Origin: Pyropia haitanensis
Lineage: Eukaryota > Rhodophyta > Bangiophyceae > Bangiales > Bangiaceae
Length of the DNA: 64,000 nucleotides
NCBI GenBank assembly: GCA_008729055.1
Contig: SDUX01000002.1
Span: 4,243,874-4,307,873, forward strand
Direction of reading: 5' to 3'
Below are positions 10,797 through 23,200 of this stretch, one piece after another. The notes beneath the pieces were generated by a model, which made no database searches, was not told where the DNA came from, and saw only the letters and a program-made list of their open reading frames with translations. The position numbers and the translations under genes were made by a program. Position 1 is the first letter of the stretch, and each line of letters starts with the position of its first letter.

Positions 10797-13700
10797 ATGG
10801 TGCCGTCGGTCCGGCGGGTGCGACGGCCATCGTTTTGGACGGCGGAGCCGCCGCGGCGGCCCGGCGGCCCGCCCCCCCGGCCGGCCGCGTTTGTAGTGCC
10901 GACGTCCGCCGCCGTCGCGGCGCTCGGCGGCAGCGGCGGTGGCGGCGGCGGCGCGGCGGCCTCATCGGCGGCCTCATCGGCGGCCTCATCGGTGGCATCA
11001 TCGGCGGCGGTGTTCCTCGGCAGCGGCGGCGTCCGCCGCCTGCGCCCGGCCGCCTGTTGCCCCGCGACGCCCCCCCGCCGGCGGCGCCACGGGTGGGGCG
11101 CGCCGGGGGGCGGCGGGCCGGCCTGGCGGCCCGGCGCCCATGCGGGGTGGACCGCCGCGGCGGGCGCGGCGGCCGCCGCGCCCGGCGGCGGGATCCACCA
11201 CCCCCACCACCGGGCGGGCGCGGCGGCGGGCGGGGGCGCCAGCCCGACGGCGGTGGAGATGGTCCGCCGGCGGCTGGTGGGCATGGCGGGGCGCGAGGCG
11301 GCCGCGGCGGACGGCCGGCGGCAGGGCCGGCAAGTCGGCGGCGGCGGCGGCGTGCCGCTGCCAGATGGGGATGGGGGGGGGGGCGCGCCGGCGGCGGCGG
11401 CGGCGGGGCCACACGGCCTGACCACCGCCGCGGCGACGGTGGAGGGCGAGGGCGACGCGGACGTGGCGGTGCCGCCGGCGCCGGTGGCCGACGCCGCCAC
11501 GGATGACGCGGCGGTGCAGTCGAGGACACCACCTGGTCGGGAAGGAAAGGTACGCTGGGGGCGCTTGCTGTCTTTGTGTGTTGGTGACCTCTGGGCTTGT
11601 GTGGATTTGTGTGTGGTAACCCTGCTCTGGTTTCTTGTTTGAAGCGGAGTCGGCCCCGGTAGGGCCGCACGCGTTGTTGTCTGAGTACCCTGTACGTTGC
11701 GTCGCGCTTTCGTCTAACACCCCTTCCCTTTGGTTTGGCCTGCATGTTTTCCTTTTCTTCGTGATTGCATGCATGGTCCCTGCCTCTCTGTTGGCTGATG
11801 CAGCTGAGCGTATCGCTGATGTCCAGCACCCATGCGAATGTGCGCTGCAACCTGATTCAGCAGCTGGTGGCAAGCATGGCCCACCAACACGTGGTGGTCT
11901 TGTCGCTCGGCGCTGGCGGCTGCCGTGCGCCAGAACCCGTGCTGGTACCCACGCCGCCCATCGAGGTGCCCGCCTCTGCACCACCCGAGGCCGCCCTTCC
12001 CCCCCCTGTATCCGAGACGGAGGACCTCGTTCCTGCGGAACCCGCAACGGAGGCGGCCCCAGGGGCGACGGCTGAGGAAGACGTTGGCTCGGACGGCCTG
12101 GATGTGGAGGATGCGGCGACCGCCATGGCCGCGGCGCGGCTGGATGAGGCGGCCGCGGCGCGGGCGGCGCAGGCAGACGCCACCCCCCCCAGCGAAGCGG
12201 CTGCAGTCGGATCAACGTCCCCTCCCCTCGCTGCCACACCCCCCTTGGCCACATCGCGCGCGCCAGGACCCCCAGCGGCGGCCGCCGCGGCGTCGTGTCC
12301 CACCTCGTACGAGTGGGTGTCTGTGTCGGACGTGGCGTCGCTGGTGTCGACGCTTCAGTCGCTCGCCGCGGACAGGAGTGTGGACTACGTGCTCGTCGAC
12401 GGTGGCCGCGCGGATGGCACCGACACTGAACCCCACGTGCTCGCCCGCACCCTCACGCAGCAGTGTGGGAGCGTCGTGTCGGTGGACGCGCTGGTGGTGG
12501 CTCTGGACGGCCGGCAGGCGCTGGGCGACCTGTATGGGCCGCGCGGCGACGCCGAGGCTGCCGCCGCGGCGGCGGCGGCTGTTGAGGCCGAAACGCTGGC
12601 GCTGGACGCGGGTGCGGGCCTCCAGGACGACGTGTCGCGGGCGATGCGGTTTGTCAAGCTGGTCGAACACGCCAACGTCATTGTTGTGGTGGGTGGGGAA
12701 CCAACGAGCAGAAGCAGCGATGCCGGCGCGGGCGGCGCGGGTGGCGGCGGTGGCGCGGCGGCCGGCGGCCGGGACCCACCGCCGGCGAGGGAGAGCGCCA
12801 CCCAGCAGCTCGCCGTGGTGCTCACCGCCCTCAACGCCGAGGCGCGCGTCGTTCACACGCTTGGCCCGACGGTGGACCCCGGCGCGGTTGTGGGTACTGG
12901 TCTGTACGGCTCTTCGCCTGGGCTGCTGCCAATGTGGAAGCGCATTCTTGCCGCGTGCGATGGAGAGGGCCGGCCGCTGAACGTGGTGTTGGGGGGGGAG
13001 GGCCGCTCCTCGGCGGAAAAGGGGGGCGGCAAGGGCGCGCCGTCGGGTGGCTCGGGCGGCGGTGGAGGCGGCGCCGGCAAGGGCGGCCGCGGCGCGAATG
13101 GCAGCGCCGGCGCGCTGTCCATTGGGCGGGGCAGCAACGGCGGCGGGGAGGAGGCGGCGGGGGCGGTGGTGCGGTCGACGCTGCCGCGGGCCGCGCGGGA
13201 AGCGACGTTTGTGTTTCGGGCCAAGCGGCCGTTCCACCCGGCCCGGCTGTACGAGCAGATCAAGGTGATGACCACCTTTACGGGCGTCCTTCGGTCGACC
13301 GGCAAGCTCTGGCTCGCCACCCGCATGGCCAAGCCGCTCGAGTGGAACCAGGCGGGCGACACGGCGACGGTGCGGGTCGGCCGCCCCTTCCTCGCGTCCG
13401 TCCCCGAGGAGCTGTGGCGGGACGAGGACCGGAATGCGCTGGTGGATGTGCGCTGGGACGACCGCTGGGGCGACCGCGAGACGGTGCTTGTGTTTGTCGG
13501 GGTGCGGATGGACAAGGCCAAGCTACAGGGCCTCCTCGACTCGTGCTTGCTGCAGGACGAAGAGATGGTGTTTGACCACGCGTGGCAGTCCCTGTCCGAC
13601 CCGTTTGTGCAGTGGGTGCCGCTCGCCACCGACGAGGACGATGAGGAGGAGGAGGACGACGAAGAGGACGACCTAGGCACCAGCATGGACGCTGTGGCGC

Positions 13701-14526
13701 CCGCCGTTTCGGACGCCGACCCGTTGGAGACGTACCGCCTGCAGCCGGCGGGGGACCGCGGCGTGGCGGTTCCGGGCGGCGATGCTGGGGGCGCGCTCGA
13801 GGCAAGAACCGCGGCGGGGGAAATTGCGGCCGCCACCGAGCTGGCCGCCTCGGTCGCGACGGACGAGCCGGCGGCCGCCGCGGCGGCGCCCCTCGCCGAG
13901 CCAGTCGACCTTGTGGCCGACGCGGCCGCGGCGTCGGTGGTCGATGCGACCGCGGCAGAGGCGCCGTCGGCCAATGGGGTGGCGCCGACGGGGGTGGCGG
14001 CCGACGGCGGCACCCCCCCCGCGGCGGGTGACGCCCCCACGGTCGCCTTTGCCGATACCGTCGCGGATGCTGGTGCCGACACGCCCGCGGGACCGGCCGC
14101 CGCCCCGCCGATGGGTGTGGCCGAGTCGCTTGCGCAGGAGGGGGCAACGCAGGGAGACGGTCGCGGCGTCGCCACCGCCGCATCTGCGGCAAGTGCCCCG
14201 GCCTTTGATTCTGCGTGGGAGGCGCAGTGGGAGGCCCACGAGGACGCTGCGACGTCGACGGGTGAGCCGACGGCACCGCGACCAACGGCTTCCGCCGAAG
14301 CCGCCTCGCCGACGCCGCCGTCGACGCTGACGCCGCCGCTGCCGCCGCCGCCGCCGATGGCCCCGCCGCCGCCGCCGCCGCCGCCGTCGCCCGCGGCGAT
14401 GGCGCCGCCGCCCGCGGCCGACGCCGGGCCGGCGGCGCCGCCCGCCCCTCTCACCCCCCCCCCTCGCCACCGCCGCCGCCATCGTCGCCGGGCCCGCCGC
14501 CCCCGTCTGATTGCGGGGGTTCCTAG
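10797..14526 (+). CDS. CobW/ZNG1-like protein with degenerate GTPase half (two exons, 3' frameshift)
   Basis: Exon 1 ends at 11549 (GREGK) with donor GTACGC. A 254-base intron follows, and exon 2 resumes in phase at 11804 (LSVSLMSSTHANVRCNLIQQL). The C-terminal part shows the CobW_C domain: TFVFRAKRPFHPARLYEQI, then GVLRSTGKLWLATR, VDVRWDDRWGDRE, LVFVGVRMDKAKLQGLLDSC and WQSLSDPF. The middle (YVLVDGGRAD, VDALVVALDGRQAL) aligns in pattern with the GTPase half of CobW proteins, but I find no Walker A GxxGxGKT and no NKxD. Canonical family members are zinc-handling GTPases; this one probably does not bind GTP in the usual way. A long acidic, alanine/proline-rich tail follows. The frame leaves the proline-rich context at a C10 run (14454-14463); one more C would end the protein at TAG 14524-14526. 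Start uncertain: 10797 has a good ACCATGG context, but the frame is open from 10131. Confidence 0.7.
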
Positions 14527-15347
14527 TCACGGGCTAGAGTGTTGGCTGGCTGGTTGGGCGGAGGTAGGGAGGTTGGGGGTAACGGGTTGTGCGGCGCGAC
14601 ACGCTTCATCAACTGCTGCTGCTCGTTCTTTTTTTTTTTTTTTTTTGTTTGCCGGGCGGGGCGTGTGGCCGGGTCTCGCCTCTTTTAACTAAACCGTTGC
14701 GTGGTGGGCCGCGCCCGGCAGACCGATGCTCCCAGGCTCCCGCCGCCGTTGCCGGTCGCTTTGCGGACGTTGTCCATGCAGTAGGGCGCAGTGCGTGCGT
14801 CGGGAGGGGACGGCGGACGGTTGTGCAGGGGGGGAGGAGGGATGCCAGCGGCAGCGACACAAAAAGGGTTTTAGGGGTGGGTCCCGACGGCAGGGGGTGG
14901 CAAGCGGCGCGGGCGCCCTCGCGGGTGGCCGCTGCCGGCAACCGCGGCGCGCAGCGGGCGCGCAGGCACGGGCTGGCCCACGCGCGCACGCGCCGGGTGC
15001 TGCCGGCAGACACATTGGATGCGGCGGCGGCCAAGACCAGGCACCGCGCCCGCCGCGACCAGACGTAAGCGCTGCGCCCGTGACGGCGGCGCACGGCAGT
15101 CTGCAACCCCCGGTGTAGAGGCGCGCCAGCCACCTCGGCCATACAGCCCGTCTGTCGACGGGTGGTGCGACCGCGTCGGCGGCCCGCGTGCAGCCTGCGC
15201 ACCGTCCTGTGCGCTGTCCCTTGAAGTCGCCGCCGCCGCAGCAGAGCCACGGACAACGCCCTCCCCCCCCGGCAGCCGCCGCCGTCGGCCGCCCACGGTG
15301 CCAGCCGAGCCATGCCGGGTCAACCCTCCCCCCCCCCCCACAGGCCC
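14527..15347. other. Convergent intergenic region between CobW-like gene and AVL9
   Basis: The region holds an 18-base T run (14629-14646) shortly after the CobW-like stop, a plausible 3' end signal zone. It otherwise consists of GC-rich sequence without a recognisable protein on either strand. Both neighbours end here. Confidence 0.4.
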
Positions 15348-18300
15348 TCAAGCCCCAGGGGGTGGCGGCTGCGCCGGCGCCCGCCCGTTGTTCACCGTCG
15401 ACGCCTGCGGCGGCGGCGGCGGCTGCCCCTGCGGCGGCGGCGGCGGCGGCCCCTGCGGCGGCGCCGCCGCGGCGGTGACGGCCGTCTCGAGCCGCGACAT
15501 CTCCCGCTCGACCGACCGGAAGAAGCTGCCAATGCCCTCCACCGCCCGGCTCGCCGTCACCGACACGCCGTGGAGCACGCCCGCCACGGGCAGCGCCGCC
15601 GCGGCGGCGGCGGTGACGGGGTTGAGTGCGTCGCCCGCCGCGGCAGCGCGGTCGCCGGTCGCCTCCCTGGCGCTGGCGGCGCGTGCATCGACGCCGTTGC
15701 CGCCGCCGCCGCCGTCGCCGGGGGGGGGGCCCAGGTAGGTCTGCCGCAGTGCCGCGACCCCCGCGGCCAGCCGGTCCGCGGCCACGTGCGCGAGTGCCGT
15801 TGGCGGCAGCGCCGCCTCGAGGAGCGACACGTCCACGTGCGGCGCGGGGACGGCGGCTGCGGCGGCGACCGCGCCAGCCCCATGGCCGCGGCCGTCGGCG
15901 ACGCCGTCGACGCCGCCACCGCCGCCGCCGCCGCCGCCAGCAGGCGATGCGAGCGGCAGGTGCACCCGCCGCGCCCACAGGGCGGCGTTGCGGGTGGACA
16001 GCCACCCACGCGCGGTGGGCACGGAGAAGCCGCCAGCGGCAACGGCCGGGAGCGTCGCCGCCGCCGCGTCGGACCGCCGCAAGAGCGGGCGGAGGCGGCC
16101 GCCACGCTCCCCCACCGCACCTCCTTCTGCGGCGGCGTGTGCCAGTACCGGCGCTAGGTCGGCTGACGAAGCGACGGCGGTGAGGAAGGCGCGCACGTAG
16201 GCGCGGAGGCGGGAGCGGAGGTACGCGTCCGAGCCAATGACCCGCACAGCGGGCACGGCGGCGGCGGCGGCGGCGGCGGCGCCGCCGCCGCCGCCGCCGC
16301 CGCCGCTAACTTCTTGGCCGCCCGGTTCTGGCAAAGGGCCCGCCGCCGCCGCCGCCACAGCCGCTTTGCCGCCCACCGCAAGCGGCACCACGTCCCGCCG
16401 GCCCGCGTCGTAGCCGTGGGCGGCCGCGACGAGGTCATAGCAGAACCGCCGTTCTTGGCGGCTCAGCCGCACCAGGGGGGTCACGTTGGGGGACAGCCAC
16501 GCCGCGCCCGTGACCACGTCAAACAGTGCGTCCACCACGGCAGGGGGGGACGGGCGCCCCCGGTCGCCGGCACCGCCCTGCACCGACGCCGGTGCCGACC
16601 GGCTGGGCGCAAAGCGGCGGCCGCCGGCCCCGCCAGGGGCGCCCGCCGCCGCCCCACCCCTACCGCCCGTGACGCTGCCGCCCACGGCCGGGCCCGCCGC
16701 GGCCGACACCGAGGCGGTCAGCGCGCCCGCCGCAGTCCGCGGGCGGCTGCCGGGGGCGGCCGCTGACGCCAATAATGGCGCTGCCACAACGCCGCTGCTG
16801 CCGCCGCCCGCCGCCGCAGTCGCCGACGCGGCCGCCACGGCGGCGGCGGCGGCCGCCTCGGCGGTCGACGTCAGCAGGGTGGCCACGTTGGCGGACGTGG
16901 CGACCAGGCACGCCGACCCCCGCGCCCGGAGGATGCGCTGCACGACGGGCAGCGGCGCGTAGGGCTGCACCGCCACCCGGTCGAGTGACGAAAACAGGTC
17001 GAGGGGGCACCCCGCGATCGTGTCGGCGGCGGAGGGCGTCTCGAGCGGCGGTGGGGGCTCGCCAAAAAAGGCGCCCGTCACGTCGTCGGCATCAAAGCTG
17101 GTCCCACAGCCACCACCGCCACCCACATCCGAGAGCGCGTCCAGACCCCCCGAAAACAACGACGCCACCGCTACGACCGCCGCCGAGGCGGCCGACACGG
17201 GGCGACCATACAAGACGGTTCGCCGCTCCAGGAGCACCAACTTGACCACCGTCAGCAGGTGCGTGCCAAGGCACCGTACCAGCCGCCGCAGGTGGAGGCC
17301 CATAAAGAGCAGCGGCTCCGACGCCGCGCCGAGCGCAGTGTCGACGACAGAGCCGACGCCACGGGGCACCGCCCCGCTCGCTCGCGCGGGCGGACGGTGC
17401 AGCGGAAACGCCGCGTTGATAGCGTGGAAGAGCTCTGCCAGCACCGCCGTGCGCGCAAAGTCCCGCTGCGCAAAGTACGCCTTGACCGCCGGGCCCAGCC
17501 GGGCGCTCACCGCCCCGTACAGGGGACGGCGGCAGAGGAGCACGACAGACTTTTGAATCGACCCGCGGGCGGCGGTGGACGCGTCCACCGCCGCCGCCGT
17601 CGCCGCAGCCGCGGCAGCCGCCGCCTCGTCGGCATCGCCGCCGCCCCCGTCTGAGCCGTCGCCCAGAGCCACCCCCGGCCTTCCAGGGTGACCCCCCAGG
17701 CTACCGCCGCCGCTAGCACCGCCGCCGCCACAGCCGCCGCCACCGCCGCCCAACGACGAGGGCCTGCCCCGTCCGCCCGCAGGCGCACCTGCCGATGCCG
17801 ACGAGTTCCGCGTGTCCGCCGCGTCGGCCTGGCGAAACGCCGCGACCGCGTGGACCCCCCCCGGCAGCACGAAAAACACCGACGCGGCCGTCTCCTCGTG
17901 CACCCCGTCTGGGAGCGCCATGAAGGGTAGGAAAGACCACTCTGGGGGGAGGGCGCCCCAGCTGCCGCGCGTCTCCACCACAACCGACGCGCCGCCACTG
18001 GCCGCCACAGACAGAGGGGCAGGCGCGCCGCCGCCCCCCTCGCCAGAACCAGGGGGGGTTGTCGTTGCCTCAAAGGGGGACCCCCTCCCGCCCAGGCCGC
18101 CGCCGACAGTGGCGGCTGCCGCCGCGGCCGCCGCGTCGGTCGGCTCCGCCCCAATGTCCCACGTGTCCGACAGCCGCGGCGACCGCAGCGTGATGCAGCC
18201 ACGGAGGGGCGGGTAGGCAAACTCGATGCGGTTGCCGAGGGAGGCGTGGAAGCCAACGACGACCACGTGGGCGACGAGGGAGGAGCCACCCCCACCGCCG

Positions 18301-18440
18301 CCACCGTCGCCACCCGGGGCGCCCCCGCCGCCCGCCCCCAGCAGTGGCAAGCCGTCCAGGGGCAGGCTGCCAGACGACGCGCCCGCCTCTGAGACGTCCG
18401 CGCCGCGGTCTGCGGCGGGCCGCGGCGGGCGAGCGGCCAT
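15348..18440 (-). CDS. AVL9: AVL9-like DENN-family protein of late secretory transport
   Basis: AVL9 proteins act in exocytic transport from the Golgi to the plasma membrane and are divergent members of the DENN (Rab exchange factor) superfamily. This one is a single exon of 1030 residues. Conserved blocks in order are HVVVVGFHASLGNRIEFAYP (about residues 55-75), LPPEWSFLPFMALPDGVHEE and VFFVLPGGVHAVAAFRQ, then QKSVVLLCRRPLYG (about 295-310). AYFAQRDFARTAVLAELFHA, LLFMGLHLRRLVR, LTVVKLVLLERRTVLYGRP and VVAVASLFSGGLDAL follow. These match the animal/fungal AVL9 N-terminal DENN module. Several alanine/glycine blocks of 30-100 residues are inserted between them. The C terminus has VTASRAVEGIGSFFRSVERE, then a proline/glutamine-rich end. 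Nucleotide-exchange activity is not established for the family from what I know. Confidence 0.88.
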   Translation of the reverse strand: MAARPPRPAADRGADVSEAGASSGSLPLDGLPLLGAGGGGAPGGDGGGGGGGSSLVAHVVVVGFHASLGNRIEFAYPPLRGCITLRSPRLSDTWDIGAEPTDAAAAAAAATVGGGLGGRGSPFEATTTPPGSGEGGGGAPAPLSVAASGGASVVVETRGSWGALPPEWSFLPFMALPDGVHEETAASVFFVLPGGVHAVAAFRQADAADTRNSSASAGAPAGGRGRPSSLGGGGGGCGGGGASGGGSLGGHPGRPGVALGDGSDGGGGDADEAAAAAAAATAAAVDASTAARGSIQKSVVLLCRRPLYGAVSARLGPAVKAYFAQRDFARTAVLAELFHAINAAFPLHRPPARASGAVPRGVGSVVDTALGAASEPLLFMGLHLRRLVRCLGTHLLTVVKLVLLERRTVLYGRPVSAASAAVVAVASLFSGGLDALSDVGGGGGCGTSFDADDVTGAFFGEPPPPLETPSAADTIAGCPLDLFSSLDRVAVQPYAPLPVVQRILRARGSACLVATSANVATLLTSTAEAAAAAAVAAASATAAAGGGSSGVVAAPLLASAAAPGSRPRTAAGALTASVSAAAGPAVGGSVTGGRGGAAAGAPGGAGGRRFAPSRSAPASVQGGAGDRGRPSPPAVVDALFDVVTGAAWLSPNVTPLVRLSRQERRFCYDLVAAAHGYDAGRRDVVPLAVGGKAAVAAAAAGPLPEPGGQEVSGGGGGGGGAAAAAAAAVPAVRVIGSDAYLRSRLRAYVRAFLTAVASSADLAPVLAHAAAEGGAVGERGGRLRPLLRRSDAAAATLPAVAAGGFSVPTARGWLSTRNAALWARRVHLPLASPAGGGGGGGGGVDGVADGRGHGAGAVAAAAAVPAPHVDVSLLEAALPPTALAHVAADRLAAGVAALRQTYLGPPPGDGGGGGNGVDARAASAREATGDRAAAAGDALNPVTAAAAAALPVAGVLHGVSVTASRAVEGIGSFFRSVEREMSRLETAVTAAAAPPQGPPPPPPQGQPPPPPQASTVNNGRAPAQPPPPGA

Positions 18441-20290
18441 CGGGGCGGCACCCGCGGACGCCTACTATCCAGTGGGGTTCCGTGTAGGCCAAAGAGAGGC
18501 AGAGCGGGGACCGGGTGGGGGGACAGGCGAGAGCTCAAGCCAGGGCAGCACAGGGGGGGCGGTGAGGTACTGGCAATGAAGCGGGCCACGGCGTCCCGTA
18601 GCCACGGCGAAGAGTTCCAGGCCCGGCGCACGTGCTGCTAGAGAACAAGATGCAACCCGCCTGTTGATCGGGGAGTCGGCTGGGCAAGGGGGCGGGGAGA
18701 ACCAGTGTCATTGGCCGCGCCCGGGAGTGCAAGAGCAAGTGAATGGCCGGCTGCTGTCGGTCTCCATCCCTACACGAAAATTGAAACAGCAGCGAGCGGT
18801 TCGCACAAAAAGTCCATGCAGACGTCCGTGGGCAGCACAAGCAATTATCGGATGATGTCCTTCCTGTCAGAATTTTTTGAGGTATGTCAATCTAGCTATT
18901 TCCCTGGAGCTACCGCTAAAATTCTAGAAGCAGATGAAGGCTGGTCCTAACCGAGCCTGTCTCCACCCATCCTGCCTCAAGCTTTAGGGTCCTTGCCGGC
19001 TGAGATACTAGCCAGACTGTGCGAAGGCTCCGGTGTCCCGAGCTGTATTCTCTTTCAAGAATGGCTCAAAGCTCACTTCTCTCGTTGTTGTCTGGTATGC
19101 CGTCCTCTCTAGCTAGGCATACAGGATGAAGCAAGCCGCACGGATGCAGAAGGGCGGAGGAAAGGAGGATGAGTGACTGACCTTACGCGCAGTGCCAAAA
19201 GAGGCGGTTTGTATGTGTTGGCCCGATTGTGTGACCCTACTCTGCCCGAGACCATCCACTTTCGTTCTTTGCTTCAGAGCCACCCACCATCGAGGGTCTA
19301 CAACCATCATGCTTGTTCAGCACGCTCATGGCGAGAGAAGCGCTGCTTCAGATTTCAATTTCTTCCCTTCTTTCCATTGCATTGGCCAGAAAGGACAAGG
19401 CCACCTCCTGCACCCACGGCTTCATCATGGCGGCACTTGGGTGCAACTCTCATCACCCCCACCGTAGCAGCAATTTGGGCAAAGAGGCCCGGTGCCGCCG
19501 CCGTGTCAATGGAGAGACAACGATTGACGCGCATAGGAGGAGGCTCAGCGTGGTGGAGGGGAGGACCGCCACTCCGCGTTGCCGCCAGGCGTAACTCTCT
19601 GTGTCAGCAGCACACAGCGGCCGCTGGCAGAAAATGCGCGAACACGCGATGCATGAACGCATATTGCAGCCAAAGACTCTTGCAACGCTTACAATTGAAT
19701 GTAATTTCGAGTCATGCAGCGTAAAACACAGTCGAGATCTGTTAAAGCACGTAGAAGTCTAAGTGACTTCCATTTTGTACAAATATGCAATGAACAAGTA
19801 CGCACCCCCCCACCAACTGAGCCGGGACACGTGGTGCACACCCGCACTTTGCGACCGCTTTGCTGCTCGCCGACTGTGTGTGTCCGCTGCGCTGCTCTGG
19901 GCCGCCGCCCTTGGCGCCGGCATTCTGACGCGGCTGTGCGAAGCGTGGCCGCTTCGCATGGTCACGCGCATGACGCTGCGCTGATCGGTGGAGCGATAGT
20001 TGGCCCCGTCGACGGGTGCGGGTCCCCGCTTCGCGAAGCACTCGACTGGCTGCGTCTGTCGCTATATCTTGTGGCAGGTCTGTTTGGACTGGGCCACCCC
20101 GTTTGGTGGCCGGGGGGGAGGGGAGTTCCCGTTGACCGTGCTATCGGGAGGGCCCCGCACCTAAGACCACCCCTGCCTTCTGATCGACTGTTTTGATTGC
20201 GTCATCGCCTCCGGAGGCTGGCAGCCTCTGTCAGTCGTCTGTTTGTGCTGGCCGTTCCTGCTGTCCCTTGCGTACCAACGGCGGTCGGCC
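18441..20290. promoter_or_regulatory. Divergent intergenic region between AVL9 and the RBBP6-like gene
   Basis: About 1.85 kb lies between divergent starts. GC is clearly lower between 18780 and 19800 than in the flanking genes, with TTTT and AATT patches near 18870-18930 and 19700-19800. I found no conserved protein, tRNA or small RNA. Short open frames such as one ending at 19984 have no recognisable content. The low-GC core may hold the promoters or a decayed insertion. Confidence 0.35.
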
Positions 20291-23200
20291 ATGTCCTCGG
20301 CCGTGCATTTCCGCTTCAAGTCGGCGCGGGACTTTGACACGGTCACCTTTGATGGCGACTTCATCTCCATCGCGGACCTTAAGGTGGGGATTGTGGAGGT
20401 GAAGAAGCTCAACTATGGCGAGGGCTTTGACCTCGACATAAGCGACGCGCAGACCAACGATGACTACGCGGACGAGGCGCACCTGCTGCCCAAGAATACG
20501 TCGGTGGTTGTACGACGGGTGCCCGGCCTCAAGCCCGGCGGTATCCTATCCCAGCAAGCCATGGCGAAGAAGAACGAGCGCTACTCGGAAATCGACAAGC
20601 GTGGCCAGTCCAATATTGCTGCTGCGGCAGCGGCGGCGGCCTCAGCTGCTGCGTCGGCAGTGCAGAACAAGGGGCTACTGCCTGACTATGGCTCAGCTGC
20701 GGCGACGTACATGAGCGGTGTTGCGCCCAAGCGCGTCGCTGGACAGGAGGAGCACGAGCGCATTGCTGCGCTGGTCGACGCGTCGGGCGCGGGGTTTGAG
20801 CGGACGAGCTTTCCCATGCACCGTGGCGGCTTTGGCGGCGGCTATGGTGGTGGTGGCTTTCGAGGCGGCTATGGTGGCGGCAGCGGAGGCGGGGGCGGCT
20901 ATGGGGGGGGGGGGGGGGGCGGGGGTGGCAGTCATGCAGACCGTGCACCGACGCCTGGCCCCAACTACGTGTGCCACCGGTGCGGCAAGCCCGGCCACTG
21001 GATTGATCAGTGCCCCACCAACGGGGACCCGACGTTTGACAAAGTGCGGGTGCGGCGACCGACGGGGATCCCCCAGTCCATGCTTCGTTCCGTTCCGGTG
21101 CCGAGCTCGGGGACGGGGCTGCAGCTTAGGTCGGGACAGTTTGTTACCCTGCAGCCGAATGAAGAAGAATTTGCCCGACAAACCGCTGGCCTCCGCGTGT
21201 CGCGTATGGAGCAGGAACGGCTGGCGGCGGCGACTGCCGCACAAGCCGAGGCGGCGGCGGCAGCTGGAGGCGACGGTGGCGCGGCGACTGACGGTGATGG
21301 AAGTGGCGCGGCAGCGGGCGGGTCGGCCGGGGAGCCAATGGCGGAGGGTGCTTCTGCAGCTGCGAGTGCGGGGGGGGGGGATGGCAGCGGTGGTGCGGAC
21401 GACACGCTGGAGGAGGAGGAAGAGCTGAACGCAGCGGATGTGGCGGCTGCGGCGGTGGTCGTTGCCGCGAGCGGGGCCAAGCCAATCATTCCTATGCCAG
21501 TGTCGGCGGTGGTAGCTCCCACTGGCCCAGCCCCCCCCCCCGTACTCTCTCCACCAGTGACGCCGTCGGTGACCCCGTCATCGATGGCCGCTCGCCCCGT
21601 GGTTCGTGGTGGTCGCGGCGCGGGGTGGCCTGGCGCACCTGGAGGTGGTCCCCGAGGCGGGTGGGCTGGCGGCAGCGCCAATGGTGGGCGGGGGTCCCCC
21701 CTCCCCCCACCACATGCAGGTGTCTTTGGGCCGGCCGGGGGCCGCGGCGGACGCGGCGGCCGCGGTGGCGCGTTCCCTACTGGCCGCGGCGGCCACACGT
21801 CCGGAGCTCCCCGAAACGCGTTTGGCGGCACTCCGCCGGGCGTTGGGTTTGGCCGTGGGGGCCCCGCTCCGCCCCTGTTTGCGGGACGTGGCCGGGGGGG
21901 GTTGCCGCCCATGCTGCCGCCCGGCTTCCCCGTCGGTCTCCCGGGTATGCCACCTCTGGGCTTTCGGCCGCCGGGGGGAATGGGTCCGCCTGGTATGCCG
22001 CCAGGGTGGCCACCGGGTTTGGGGGTCCCTCCCTTGGGAGTGGGTGGCCGTGGGGGTCCGCCCATACCCCCGATGGGCGGCGTGATGCCATCTGCGGGCG
22101 GGGTGTTGCCTCCGGGCGGGATGCCACCCGGCATGTTTGGGGGTGCGATGCATGGCTTCAACCCCGCTCAGATGGCTCAGTACCAGCAGTACATGCAGGC
22201 GTTCTGGCAGACCACCCAAGCGCAGCAGCAACAGGCGCAGGCACAGCAGCAGCGGGGCGGGGCGCTGGCATCCTCCTCTGCTGTTCCCGGCGTCGGCGGC
22301 GGCCGCCCGTCGCCTGGTGCTGGCAACGGCCGACGTGCCGGCTCCCGTTCTCGGTCTCGTTCCTTTTCGCGCTCACCGCGGCGCTCTCGATCTCTTTCGC
22401 GCTCTCGCTCTCTCTCCAGGGGCCGCTCCCGCTCGCAGTCGCGCTCCTTTTCACGCTCCCCTCGGCGGTCACGGTCCCGCTCATCCGGTGGAATGTCGGG
22501 GCGGTCGCGTACTCGCTCGCGCTCTCGCACTCCCAGCCGCTCACGGTCACGGTCTCGGTCTCGGTCTCGGTTGCGGTCTCGGTTGCGGTCGCGGTCGCGG
22601 TCGCGGTCGCAGTCTCGGTCTGGATCGCGGTCGCGGTCACGGTCCCTGTATGGCGGCCGTTCTCGCGGGCGCTCTTTCTCGCGCAGTCGCACGCGGTCCA
22701 TGTCTCGTTCACGGTCCCGTTCGGCCGACCGGTCGCCACAACGACGGCTGTCGCAGTCGCGGTCGCTGTCGCCAGGGGCGTCACCCCGTCCGTCCCGGAG
22801 CCGGTCGCGTTCAAGGCAACGGGACACGCCAGTTGCTGCGACGGCCGCAGTATTGGGCGGCTCAGGCACTTTGGCCGGCGGTACCGATGCTGGCAATGTA
22901 CCCATTGTTGCTGGTGCGGCGTCGGCACGGTCCCGCTCGCCGTCGCGGTCGCGGTCCCGTTCTCGGTCGCGCGGTCGGCGCGGGGGGGAATTGCGGACGC
23001 GCTCCCCGGCGCGGCGACACCGTCACTCGCGGTCCCCGCGGCGCGCTGATGTCCGTCCGGTGGTGGCGTCACGGCCCGCTTTTGCGGCATCGGCTGGTGG
23101 AAACGCTCGGCGGGCTCGGTCCCCTCCGCGGTGGCCTGCCGACGGACGCCGGGAGCAGGAGCGGGATCGAGGGAGGGATCGCGACCGGGACCGGGACCGC

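Noticed and set aside
14540..15068. Frame with poly-phenylalanine downstream of the CobW-like gene
   Set aside because: It comes from a T18 run in the 3' flank; no domain follows.
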